From NCBI GenBank assembly GCA_049509675.1, contig JBEKZQ010000196.1, positions 1 to 12,720 of the forward strand: a DNA stretch of 12,720 bases, read 5' to 3'. The position numbers and the translations under genes were made by a program. The DNA is from JBEKZQ01 sp049509675 (GTDB lineage Bacteria; Planctomycetota; Planctomycetia; Pirellulales; Thermoguttaceae). Below the pieces are notes generated by a model. It was not told where the DNA came from, did not search any database, and saw nothing but the letters and a program-made list of their open reading frames with translations. Positions 1 through 7,371 of the stretch are shown here, one piece after another; position 1 is the first letter of the stretch, and every line of letters begins with the position of its first letter.

Positions 1-233
1 CCCGCCGGTTGCGGCGCTTTGACGAACTTGTTCAAATGTAGTGAAGACTTTGACCCAAAAATGAACGTAAGTCCTTTACTGACAACAAACCAACCCGCGC
101 AACAGCGTAACTTGGGCTAGGCTTGGCGATTTGCCAGGAAATCGCCCACAGTCATGGCGGAATTATCGAGGTAGCCAGCGTGGTCGGAGAAGGTACGACG
201 TTCACCGTGCGGTTGCCGCTACGATCGCCGTGA
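1..233 (+). pseudogene. Broken C-terminal end of a sensor histidine kinase (HATPase_c domain)
   Basis: The frame at 111-233 has no start codon and begins right after an in-frame stop at 108-110. It encodes about 40 residues: a GLGLAI ATP-binding G-box, then IAHSHGG, IIEV, GEGTTFTVRLPL and a stop at 231-233. This is the classic closing stretch of a two-component histidine kinase. The segment before it lies in another frame: bases 1-120 are open and encode SEDFDP, then PLLTTN. That resembles the 'PFFTTK' ATP-lid motif at nearly the right spacing before the G-box. A frameshift near 109-118 would join the two halves. I read this as a decayed kinase that continues past the left edge. The G-box part is strong; the upstream part is suggestive only. 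A sequencing error could also explain the shift. Confidence 0.6.
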
Positions 234-295
234 TCGAAGAAGCAGCCTTCACCACGCAAGCCCCAGAGCCCAGACTTGCAGTGAGGACACGTTTT

Positions 296-328
296 CCCGG
301 ATTATTCGTGTAGGGTGAATAATCCGGG
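296..328. repeat. Perfect 12-bp inverted repeat (hairpin) in an intergenic gap
   Basis: Bases 296-307 (cccggattattc) pair perfectly with 317-328 (gaataatccggg) around a 9-nt loop. It sits between the histidine-kinase remnant and the 3' end of the STAS gene, in a 239-bp gap (234-472) where I see no gene. Neither strand has more than three or four T after the stem, so it is not a textbook intrinsic terminator. It could still end transcription for the converging genes, or be a REP-like mobile palindrome. Confidence 0.7.
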
Positions 329-472
329 TTTGGCGGCCCTTGCTCTTCGGGCGGTCCAGGAAACCAGCCCCCCCTTCTCCCCGGAAGATTCTGACCGCGA
401 CCGCCAACCAGGCATTCGGCCTACCAAGGCATGGAAGGCTGGCGATTTATTGACGGTAACCCAATAGGGGCA

Positions 473-820
473 TCACGAGGGAAAGGCGTCGGCCACGTCC
501 TTGTTGATGGAAAAGATGCGGTCGAGCTTGCAGGCGTGGAAAACCTCGGATATTTCCGGCCGAATGCTGCACAGTTTGACGCTGCCGCCGCGCGCCTTGG
601 CTTTGGCGTTCAGCGAGATCATCTTGCCGATCAGGGCGCTGGAGAGGTAATCAACGTTGGAGAAGTCCAAAATGAGCCGCTTGTATTTTCCCTCTTCCAG
701 CAGCCGGTAAAGTTCCTGCCCCACCTGCTCAATTTCGAGGATGTTGCTGATGTGGTGGTCGCGGAACCGCACCACGGCCACGTCGCCGCCTTCCGAGATT
801 TCCAACCGTTGATATGCCAT
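473..820 (-). CDS. STAS-domain protein, anti-sigma-factor antagonist-like
   Basis: The 115-residue product is a single STAS domain, the usual size for stand-alone anti-sigma-factor antagonists (SpoIIAA/RsbV type). These bind a partner-switching anti-sigma kinase and are controlled by phosphorylation of one serine. Visible features are the N-terminal strands with VAVVRF, the central strand RLILDFSNVDYLSS at 48-61, the helix ALIGKMISLNAKAKARGG, and the C-terminal VFHACKLDRIFSI. Ser60 falls where SpoIIAA is phosphorylated, but the residue before it is Leu instead of the common Asp. The ATG at 818-820 is well placed before the first strand; the ribosome site is weak. No kinase or sigma factor lies beside it except the broken kinase piece at the left edge. 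It may be co-transcribed with the gene ending at 894. The family call is firm, the partner unknown. Confidence 0.85.
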   Translation of the reverse strand: MAYQRLEISEGGDVAVVRFRDHHISNILEIEQVGQELYRLLEEGKYKRLILDFSNVDYLSSALIGKMISLNAKAKARGGSVKLCSIRPEISEVFHACKLDRIFSINKDVADAFPS

Positions 821-833
821 GGGAAAGTCCAGA

Positions 834-868
834 GTCGAGAGTTGAGGGTCGAGAGTTGAAGGTCGAGA
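834..868. repeat. Short tandem repeat, five 7-bp units
   Basis: Five consecutive heptamers alternate between gtcgaga and gttgagg/gttgaag: gtcgaga, gttgagg, gtcgaga, gttgaag, gtcgaga. They lie in the 73-bp gap between the two small minus-strand genes, directly in front of the STAS start codon, so they form part of its leader if the pair is co-transcribed. This could be a slippage-prone microsatellite. Confidence 0.75.
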
Positions 869-893
869 TCGGAACCGCTCCTGAAGGTCAAAT

Positions 894-1400
894 CTACCGC
901 CGCCGTCGCAGCCAACCCAGGCTCAGTCTTCTCCTGAGGATGTCTTTGCTGGCCAGTTTCTGCCGCAGTGCCGCCGCCCGCTCTCGATACTCTTGGGCTT
1001 TGTCCTGCAACTCACGGTCCGATTCGCGCCGCAGTCGGGCGGCGGCTGCGTAGCAAACGGACGCCTTTCGATAATACTTGAAGGCCCTGTTCAGATCGGT
1101 CAGCAGGACATAGTCCGACGCGGCATCTCCATAAAGGCGTGCCGCGTTCACGTAATACTGTGCAATCGCTCGATCGGCGAACTCCTCCGGCGGTTCGGTC
1201 GCCGGGTTCTCGCGGAAGAGTTGCTCTCGGGCCAGTCGGCCGCTGACGGCGTTGTTCTCGTTCAGATTGGCCTCGCGCAATAATGCGAACAGTTGCGAGG
1301 TGTTGGGAACGCCGCCCGCGGAGGCTTTCAGGCGGGCCGCCAACTCGCCGAAGGCACGGGACCTCTTCTCCCGCGTCATCTCTTTCCTGACGTCCGACAT
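894..1400 (-). CDS. Small helical protein of unknown function
   Basis: I do not recognise the family. I chose the ATG at 1398-1400 (MSDVRKEM) because a GGGGAG ribosome site sits 7 bases in front of it. The frame stays open back to 1505, but that extension is Arg-rich and looks non-coding. The 168-residue product has no signal peptide or membrane segment and appears almost entirely helical. The middle (IAQYYVNAARLYGDAASDY, then LNRAFKYYRKASVCYAAAARLRRES) has the spacing of small and aromatic residues seen in TPR-like helical hairpins. The C-terminus is very basic, ending GWLRRRR, which might bind nucleic acid or membrane lipid. It precedes the STAS gene by 73 bp on the same strand, so a shared operon is possible. 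Confidence 0.7.
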   Translation of the reverse strand: MSDVRKEMTREKRSRAFGELAARLKASAGGVPNTSQLFALLREANLNENNAVSGRLAREQLFRENPATEPPEEFADRAIAQYYVNAARLYGDAASDYVLLTDLNRAFKYYRKASVCYAAAARLRRESDRELQDKAQEYRERAAALRQKLASKDILRRRLSLGWLRRRR

Positions 1401-1558
1401 CGCAGTACTCCCCGGCAACGCCATCCTCCGACGCCCACCCATTCTTAGAGAAAGCCACACGCTAGTCAAGGGGTGGAGGGTTGCCCTGGCACCCCTCGTC
1501 CGCATCTTGGAGCGTCATTTTGCACAGAGACCCTGCTTAGTACTACTGCGCAAGGTTG

Positions 1559-1647
1559 GCGGAAAAAGGGGGACTGGCTCCGTGGCACAAGTTGGTTTGG
1601 CAGCGGGAGAAACGTCGCAGCCACGGTGCCTGTCCCCTTTTTTCCGC
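1559..1647. repeat. Large imperfect inverted repeat, REP/MITE-like, possible two-way terminator
   Basis: Arms at 1559-1586 and 1620-1647 (28 nt each) match at 25 positions when one is reverse-complemented, around a 33-nt spacer. The right arm reads gccacggtgcctgtcccc, then T6 and ccgc. The left arm holds the complementary A5-G5 run. The element lies 6 bp past the stop codon of the flippase gene, and transcription leaving that gene would meet a strong stem followed by a T5 run. The 'tgcctgtcccc' ends resemble widespread palindromes mobilised by REP-associated Y1 transposases; that comparison is from memory. No transposase is present here. Confidence 0.75.
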
Positions 1648-1653
1648 AGCGCG

Positions 1654-3180
1654 TTACGCCGACCGCTGGCCGATCGAACGGGCCAGGCCTGTCAGCGAGG
1701 CATAAAGGTGCATGATTTCCGTGGTGCGCAAAGCGCGAAAAAGAATGCACCAGCCGAAATAGCAGGCCACCGACAGCGTCAGCGCCAGAAGCCGCCCGGG
1801 CCAAGCCGCGTCCCGGGCGAACCACAGCAGTGCGGCCATCAGCGCCCCCCCCAGTGCCGCCGAGAACATCGCCCTCCAACGGATCGCGCTCATGTCGAAC
1901 CGGCGGCAAATCCACAGGCCGGCCAGCGTGAAAATCAACTCGCCGATCAACGTCCCCGTGCAGGCGCCGAGACTGCCCCAGGACGGGATCAGCCAGGCTT
2001 CCACCGCCAGTTCGATTGCGAACACCAGCAGCACCAACCGCACAAAAACATACTGCTTGCCCAGGGCCGTAAGAAGGAAACGGAACTGGATCGACAGATA
2101 CGAAAGCGTGCTGACCCAGATCAGGATCCGCATGGGCCGCACGGCCTCCAGGTAATCGCCACCCGCGAGAATGAAAATCAGCGGTTCGGCGCACATGAAA
2201 ATGGCCACGGCGATGGGAATGCTGATGACCCAGAGCAAGCGGATACTGTCGGCAAACGCCTGCTTGAGTTGACTCGGGTCGCGGGCCGCCAGTCGGCTAA
2301 AGGAGGGAAAGGCCGCCGTTAATACGGCCTGCGGCAGCCAATTCAGCGGACCCAGCGGCCGGTAGGCGACGCTATAAATACCGACCACGGCGGCAGGCTG
2401 CAACAGGCCGAGCAAGAGCGTATCGAGTTGCCAGGTCAGCCCGCGGACCACGTCTCCCAGGCCCAGCGGCACCGCGTGCGACAACCAGTCGCGGGCCACG
2501 TTGCGGTTCAGCCGGAACTTGAGGCACTGCCAGCGCCACTGGAGTGCGCTCAAGAGCACCGCGGCCGCGAGCGCGTGACTGACGGCCAGCGCGGCCAACG
2601 CCGTTTCCAGTCGGAGCCAGTGGAGCATCATGAGCGCGACCACAGCCGTGGCGAAGGCCAGCCCTTGGAGCGCGCGGCAGAGATTCTCCTGGCGGAACAT
2701 GTCGAACGCGCGGAACACGCCCGCCGAGAATCGCTGCACTTGAATGGCGGTGCAGGCGCAGGCCGCAAGGGCAAAACAGGTGACGCGCACGACCTTTCCA
2801 GTGGCCAAAGCCCACACGCCTCCGATCACAAGCAGGGTTGCGGCGGAGGCCAGTACGACGACGGCGAACAGGCCGGCCGCCTCTGCCACCGTTTCTTTCC
2901 AATCGTCGTGATGATGGGCGATGCGGTAGGTAAGCATGGTGCTCAGTCCGCCTTCCAGCAGCAACTGCACGGCCATGATGAGCGCAAAGACCAGGAAATA
3001 GTCGCCCAGGGCCGTTTTGCCGATGCCCCGCGCCAGGGCGAACACTACGACCAGATTGCAGACGGCGTTGAGACCTTGGGCGATCAGATTCAGCGTGCTG
3101 TTGCGAAGGATCCGCTGGAGCGTCTGTTCTGCCGTCGCGCGGGGCAACGAAGATGCGGGGGGCGGCAGGACATCACTCAT
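1654..3180 (-). CDS. Polysaccharide/lipid-linked oligosaccharide flippase (MOP superfamily, Wzx/MurJ-like)
   Basis: The 508-residue membrane protein has about 12-14 hydrophobic helices, for example near 35-52, 60-78, 100-122, 170-188, 194-212, 312-332, 378-398, 405-424, 436-454 and 462-482. The family would flip undecaprenyl-linked glycans from the cytoplasmic to the outer face of the inner membrane. The best family signal is the middle stretch: DTLLLGLL at 253-260, GIYSVAYRPLGPL at 267-279, and FPSFSRLA at 291-298. This matches the 'lone helix, G-x-Y-x-x-A, P-x-x-S-x-L' pattern of Wzx and MurJ. A short soluble N-terminal tail precedes helix 1. It starts 8 bp after the stop of the phosphohydrolase gene and is the last gene of its operon, with the 1559-1647 palindrome just past its end. 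The substrate cannot be read from the sequence. Confidence 0.86.
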   Translation of the reverse strand: MSDVLPPPASSLPRATAEQTLQRILRNSTLNLIAQGLNAVCNLVVVFALARGIGKTALGDYFLVFALIMAVQLLLEGGLSTMLTYRIAHHHDDWKETVAEAAGLFAVVVLASAATLLVIGGVWALATGKVVRVTCFALAACACTAIQVQRFSAGVFRAFDMFRQENLCRALQGLAFATAVVALMMLHWLRLETALAALAVSHALAAAVLLSALQWRWQCLKFRLNRNVARDWLSHAVPLGLGDVVRGLTWQLDTLLLGLLQPAAVVGIYSVAYRPLGPLNWLPQAVLTAAFPSFSRLAARDPSQLKQAFADSIRLLWVISIPIAVAIFMCAEPLIFILAGGDYLEAVRPMRILIWVSTLSYLSIQFRFLLTALGKQYVFVRLVLLVFAIELAVEAWLIPSWGSLGACTGTLIGELIFTLAGLWICRRFDMSAIRWRAMFSAALGGALMAALLWFARDAAWPGRLLALTLSVACYFGWCILFRALRTTEIMHLYASLTGLARSIGQRSA

Positions 3181-3188
3181 GGTGGGAT

Positions 3189-4895
3189 CTAGTCCAAATA
3201 GCCCAGGGATCTGAGCCGCTCCGCAATCGTGCTTTCGTCTTCCGATGAATAGCCGTCGGCGTCGGCCGCGGGCGGGCTCTCGGCCGAAGGGGTTGTCGCC
3301 CCGGCCGCCGGCCTGGAAACCTCCGTGAACACCTCGGCCAGAATCCGGCCGTCCATGTCATCGGGCGGAGCCATGCCGTGCAGGGAGAGAACGGTCGGGG
3401 CCAAGTCGATCAGCCGTGCCCCTGCGACGGAGAACCCCGCACGCACGCCGGGACCATGCGCCAGGAATATGCCATCCATGCGGTGATGCCCCGACTTGCC
3501 CGCGAAAAACAACTGGCTTTGCGGAGCGCGCGGATCGGTGGCCGTGGTCCAAGCCAGCCGGCTGGACTTGGCGCTGCTCTTGAAGGCATAGCTATAGCCG
3601 TCGAGCAAACCCCAGCGGATAATAATGTCGGGGGCTTCTTCCAGGCAGGGTCCGCTGTAGAGTTCCTCGCGACGATAGGCCTTCTCCACGATGGGAGTGC
3701 CTGTCTGGGGATGTCTCCAGGACTCCAACTCCCGGATCAAGCGGTCGCATAGCTCTCGATACTCTCGGCCGGGCTCGACGATGCCTTTGGGCTCTCGGCC
3801 TTTGAGATTGATCCACAGCACGGGGTAATACGGGTTCTCGTCGAAATAGGCCTGCGTGCCGGGCCAATCGATCATGCCGTAACGCAGCGCGCCCTCCAGG
3901 CCGCCGAGTTGCCGGTGCGCCAGCCGTGAGATCAGCTTCTTTGCCTTGGGCGGCAACAGCGCCATGGCCCGCAACTTCACGCCGTCGAGGATCCGCGAGG
4001 CGCGGCGAAAGGCCCCGGCGCGGAACCGCAGGAGGCCTAGCTGGCGGAGCCAGCAATTGGGATAAAGGACCCAATTGCTGACCCCGCCGAAGCCGTGGTC
4101 GGAAACCATGAGCACCACGGTGTCTTCCGGCACGCGGCGCAACAGCTCGCCCGTCTGCCGGTCCAGTTCCTGGTAGACCTGGAGGATGTAGTCTTTTTGT
4201 GGTCCTTGAAACAAGGGCGAGTTGGGATCGCAATATCTCCAGAAGTGATGTCCGGCCCCGTCGGATTCGCCGAACAGGACCATAAAGCAGTCCCAGGGAT
4301 GATGGGTCATCAAGTAGCGTGCGGTGGCCGCCTTTTGCCGCACGGTGGCCAACATCCGCTCCAGCGCCAGATCCGTCTGGCCGCTGTTGATCTCCTGGGC
4401 CACGAAGGCGCCGATCGGATGCCGGCCTACCTCCCGCCGCAACTCTTCGTCCAGCCCGGGCGGGTACATTCCCCGCGCATCGACATACGCTGTTTCACCG
4501 GCCAGCCCCGCGGCGTCGAAACCGCTGATCATGACGCCGTTGACCGGTTCGGGCGGAAAGGTGCAGGGCAACGAGATGGAGATGACCTTGCGGCCCGCCT
4601 GAGAGAGGATCTGCCAGAAGCTCGGCGCGTGCCGTTGTCCGCCGTTGACGAACTCCAGTTGGTAGGTGCCTTTGCGGCGGCGGGTGAAGTCGAGAACGCC
4701 GTGCTTGCCGGGATTCTTGCCGGTCAGGAAACTGCTCCAGGCGGGAAAGGTCATGGGCGGAATGACGCTCCGCAGCGGGCCGTGGGCGCCCGTGGCCATC
4801 AGCCGGGCCAGCGTGGGCAGTTTCCCCTCGGCGACCCAGGGCCGGATCAGATCAAACGTCGCTCCATCCCAACCAATGATGCAAACGCGAGGCAT
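3189..4895 (-). CDS. Alkaline-phosphatase-superfamily phosphohydrolase/phosphodiesterase A (COG3379/NPP-like)
   Basis: The 568-residue enzyme carries every metal and catalytic position expected of the nucleotide pyrophosphatase/phosphodiesterase branch. Asp10 (IIGWDGATFD) is a metal ligand. Thr49 (PPMTFPAW) is the likely nucleophile. Asp212 and His216 lie in SDGAGHHFW, Asp266-His267 in VSDHGFG, and His470/471 in GHHRMDG. A typical closing block, DLAPTVLSLHG...DDMDGR, lies at 497-516. The first strand begins at residue 3, so there is no signal peptide and it should be cytoplasmic, unlike most secreted NPP enzymes. After the fold comes a Pro/Ala/Glu-rich linker (about 525-555) and the tail IAERLRSLGYLD, almost repeated in the neighbouring enzyme. 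It starts 18 bp after that gene's stop. A two-zinc hydrolase acting on a phosphoester, nucleotide-sugar or lipid-phosphate is likely; a phosphomutase is possible. Substrate unknown. Confidence 0.9.
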   Translation of the reverse strand: MPRVCIIGWDGATFDLIRPWVAEGKLPTLARLMATGAHGPLRSVIPPMTFPAWSSFLTGKNPGKHGVLDFTRRRKGTYQLEFVNGGQRHAPSFWQILSQAGRKVISISLPCTFPPEPVNGVMISGFDAAGLAGETAYVDARGMYPPGLDEELRREVGRHPIGAFVAQEINSGQTDLALERMLATVRQKAATARYLMTHHPWDCFMVLFGESDGAGHHFWRYCDPNSPLFQGPQKDYILQVYQELDRQTGELLRRVPEDTVVLMVSDHGFGGVSNWVLYPNCWLRQLGLLRFRAGAFRRASRILDGVKLRAMALLPPKAKKLISRLAHRQLGGLEGALRYGMIDWPGTQAYFDENPYYPVLWINLKGREPKGIVEPGREYRELCDRLIRELESWRHPQTGTPIVEKAYRREELYSGPCLEEAPDIIIRWGLLDGYSYAFKSSAKSSRLAWTTATDPRAPQSQLFFAGKSGHHRMDGIFLAHGPGVRAGFSVAGARLIDLAPTVLSLHGMAPPDDMDGRILAEVFTEVSRPAAGATTPSAESPPAADADGYSSEDESTIAERLRSLGYLD

Positions 4896-4913
4896 GTCGG
4901 CTTTCTTTCGCGA

Positions 4914-6635
4914 CTATTCGATATAACCCATCGACCGCAATCGCTGCGCGATCAGGTCGGCTTCAGCTTCGGTAAAGCCCGCTTCGGTCGGCGCCGTTTG
5001 GGGCGGCTCGGCGGCGGACTTCTCTTCATGGCGCGGCGGGTGCCGGGCCACGAAGTCGGGGTCCAGGGCTGCCAGCAAGGGCCGGCCGTCCATGTCGGCC
5101 GGGATCGGCAGCCCCATCAGGTAGAGGATCGTCGGCGCCACGTCGGTAATGCAGGCTTCCGAGAAGGCAAAGTTCCGCCGGGCCGGCCCACCGGCGATCA
5201 TGAACACCCCCTCCAGGCGGTGCGAGCCGGCGAACTCCACGCCCCCTTCAATCGGCGTCGTCGAGTGGCTGACAATCGAGTCCCGTGGCCCACCCGGCAC
5301 GCTTTGCTCCAAGAGGAAGGCGTCTTCCCACCAGGACAAGATCAGATCGGGGGCGTGGTCCACCAGCGGGCCATGATAGAGATCGCGGGTGCGGTAGACG
5401 TTGCCCACCAGCGGCCGGCCGGTCTGCGGATCCTTGATCGCTCGGAGCGCGTTTTCCACGGCCTGGAGCCGGCCTTCGATCTGCTCCGCGGAGAGCACTT
5501 CTCCGCCCGGCCCCGCGCGGCGATTGAGCCACACCGCGGGACACGAGCGATAGGCCTCATTGGCGTAGGCCGTGGTATGGTCCCAGTCGATGCGGGCCTC
5601 ATCCAGGTCCTCGAACCAGGTGCGGAGTTTGGGAAAAGTGCCGGCCAGCAGCCGCTTGACGTTGTGGGAAAGCATGGAGCGCAGCAGGCCGTCGCCACGG
5701 CCGGCCATGGCCCGCAGAGTGCGTTTCCACCGGCCTTCCCGGCGGAAAGCCAGCAGCCCCGCTTGCTCCAAGGCCTGATTCAGGCGGAGACGCACGTTGG
5801 TGGTCGGCCCGAAGCCGTGGTCGGACATCACGATCACCACCGTCTGCTCGTCCTGCCCGGCCAAGAGCGAGGCGATGAGCCGATCCACGTGTACGTACAC
5901 GTCGCGGATGGCATGACCGAATCGTGCCGCGCCGCGCGGGTCGTGCTTGTCGTGCTGCGGGCTCATGAAGTGCCAGAAATGGTGCTGCACCTGATCTGTC
6001 GCCGTATACACGACCATGGTGAAATCGGCCGGATAGCGGCCCGCGAGATAGCGCAGCGCCTGCGTGCGGTGGCTTTCCACCGTGCAGAGTTCCTCAAGCC
6101 GCCGGGTGCGCATGCGATCGCTGCGCATGTCGCCCAGGTGTTGAATGTCGATGTGATAGTCGATCCCCTGGCTTTGCAACTCGTCGCGCAAGCCGGCCGG
6201 ATAGGTGTAGCGGGAGTGCTGGTGCGGCGTATCGAGGCCGGAGATCAGGTATCCGTTGACCGTCTCCGGAGGATAGGTCATCGGCACATTGACCACGCCG
6301 ACGCGGCGCCCCGCGCGGCTGAGCCGTCCCCACAGCGTTTCGCCACGGCGGGAGGCGGCGTTGGTGAAGCGAAAGCTGCGGCCGTCGGGCAGCATTTCCA
6401 CGAAGTCGAACAGGCCGTGCTTGCCCGGGTTCATGCCGGTCATGAAACTCGACCAGGCACAGGGCGTGATGGGCGGAATGGTCGATTTCAGCGGGCTGTG
6501 CGCGCCCTCGGCGAGCAAACGCGCCAGCGCGGGAAGATGTCCGTCCGCCGCCCAGGGCAACAGCAGATCGAAGGTGCCGCCGTCCAAACCCAGAACCAGC
6601 ACCCGATAACTGTCGCTGTGCGGAGCGTCATGCAT
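4914..6635 (-). CDS. Alkaline-phosphatase-superfamily phosphohydrolase/phosphodiesterase B (COG3379/NPP-like)
   Basis: The 573-residue product is similar along its whole length to the next gene, so the two are probably tandem duplicates that have diverged. Key residues are all present: Asp18 (VLGLDGGTFD), Thr57 in PPITPCAW as nucleophile, Asp214 and His218 in TDQVQHHFW, Asp272-His273 in SDHGFG, His472 in SHRLEG, and the closing DVAPTILYLMG...ADMDGR. There is no signal peptide, so it is predicted cytoplasmic. A Pro/Glu/Ala-rich linker (about 530-555) leads to the tail IAQRLRSMGYIE. The start at 6633-6635 overlaps the end of the sulfotransferase gene by 8 bp, which implies translational coupling. 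Differences from enzyme A around the nucleophile (TPCAW against TFPAW) and in the 280-350 cap region suggest a different substrate. Confidence 0.9.
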   Translation of the reverse strand: MHDAPHSDSYRVLVLGLDGGTFDLLLPWAADGHLPALARLLAEGAHSPLKSTIPPITPCAWSSFMTGMNPGKHGLFDFVEMLPDGRSFRFTNAASRRGETLWGRLSRAGRRVGVVNVPMTYPPETVNGYLISGLDTPHQHSRYTYPAGLRDELQSQGIDYHIDIQHLGDMRSDRMRTRRLEELCTVESHRTQALRYLAGRYPADFTMVVYTATDQVQHHFWHFMSPQHDKHDPRGAARFGHAIRDVYVHVDRLIASLLAGQDEQTVVIVMSDHGFGPTTNVRLRLNQALEQAGLLAFRREGRWKRTLRAMAGRGDGLLRSMLSHNVKRLLAGTFPKLRTWFEDLDEARIDWDHTTAYANEAYRSCPAVWLNRRAGPGGEVLSAEQIEGRLQAVENALRAIKDPQTGRPLVGNVYRTRDLYHGPLVDHAPDLILSWWEDAFLLEQSVPGGPRDSIVSHSTTPIEGGVEFAGSHRLEGVFMIAGGPARRNFAFSEACITDVAPTILYLMGLPIPADMDGRPLLAALDPDFVARHPPRHEEKSAAEPPQTAPTEAGFTEAEADLIAQRLRSMGYIE

Positions 6636-7233
6636 GTCCAGCCTCTACGGGTGAACAAGGCGTAGCCCGGTTCCGGTAGAGCTTCCCATCGACTACGCCT
6701 ATCATGGCCGTGACATCCAGGCCGTCGAGAAACCGGCTGAGCTCTTCAGCCTGAGGCAACGGATCGCGGAGCATGTAATTGTAATCGATCTCACGGAATT
6801 GGAAGTGCTCGGGCCGCTCACGCATGTACTGCCGCACTTTCTCCAATTGCACGCTATAAAGCTCGACCAAACGCTTGACGGGGAGGTCGTCCGTACTCTT
6901 GTTAAAGCGGGAAAGCATGGCGTTCTGGGAAGCCACCACTTCGTCGAGATTCCGCTGCATGAGCACCACTCGGTAGCGGTGCATCAGGGGAAGGTCCAAC
7001 AGGAGGAGATGGACCATTTTGAGAACTCGGCCTGCCGCCGTGCCGATCCACAAGCCATCGGCTTTGACCTTCTTGACCGGCTCGAATTCGAAATAACCGT
7101 GCGGATTGTCCTCATCCGCGCGACGAACATGATCGGTCAAAGCCGGAATGCCACCGCGGTCGATCATCCGCATCATCATCGAGGTACCGGAGCGGGGAAC
7201 ACCGGACACAATCGTCACGTAGTCACGTTTCAT
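6628..7233 (-). CDS. Sulfotransferase-like P-loop protein
   Basis: The 201-residue product starts with a strand and a P-loop-type PAPS-binding motif, VSGVPRSGTSMM at 9-20 (the 5'-phosphosulfate loop). Further on comes the 3'-phosphate pattern: Arg94 and Ser102 in MQRNLDEVVASQN. The end, GKLYRNR at 183-189, is also typical of short bacterial sulfotransferases. Such enzymes move sulfate from PAPS to a hydroxyl or amine of a glycan, lipid or small molecule. At 201 residues it is compact, with little room for an elaborate acceptor domain. It is the first gene of the four-gene minus-strand operon and overlaps the next gene by 8 bp. No PAPS-synthesis gene is in the window. A related P-loop kinase-like role cannot be fully excluded. 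The ATG at 7231-7233 is the only start that keeps the P-loop intact. Confidence 0.84.
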   Translation of the reverse strand: MKRDYVTIVSGVPRSGTSMMMRMIDRGGIPALTDHVRRADEDNPHGYFEFEPVKKVKADGLWIGTAAGRVLKMVHLLLLDLPLMHRYRVVLMQRNLDEVVASQNAMLSRFNKSTDDLPVKRLVELYSVQLEKVRQYMRERPEHFQFREIDYNYMLRDPLPQAEELSRFLDGLDVTAMIGVVDGKLYRNRATPCSPVEAGHA

Positions 7234-7299
7234 GCCTGGCTGCTCTCGCCCATCGACTAATTCGACCGCTCACAATGCGGAACAAGTATATACTTTGCG

Positions 7300-7356
7300 C
7301 GGTTTGAAATGATCCCAACCGCCACAATAGGGAACGGATCGTATCATTACAAACCG
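7300..7356. promoter_or_regulatory. Spaced 14-bp inverted repeat, candidate operator
   Basis: The half-site cggtttgaaatgat (7300-7313) is repeated in inverted form as atcattacaaaccg (7343-7356), matching at 13 of 14 positions with a 29-bp spacer. The centres of the half-sites are 43 bp apart, about four helical turns, so a dimer or tetramer could bind both on one face. It lies between the sulfotransferase start and its candidate promoter, where a repressor could block transcription. It could also fold in the leader RNA. No regulator gene is next to it. Confidence 0.4.
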
Positions 7357-7371
7357 TTCACAGTATAGGTT

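Noticed and set aside
131..313. 60-codon plus-strand frame
   Set aside because: It overlaps the histidine-kinase G-box in the wrong frame and its product looks random.
1401..1505. N-terminal extension of the small helical protein
   Set aside because: The extension is Arg-rich and irregular, while the internal ATG at 1400 has a good GGGGAG ribosome site.
1466..2194. 242-codon minus-strand frame inside the flippase gene
   Set aside because: It overlaps the clear flippase frame in another phase and also runs through the palindrome. The product has no hydrophobic pattern.
4095..6665. Plus-strand open frame of 856 codons antisense to both AP-superfamily genes
   Set aside because: The translation is rich in Arg, Gly, His and Gln with no domain. 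The opposite strand has perfect catalytic motifs, so this is a by-product of high GC codon bias.
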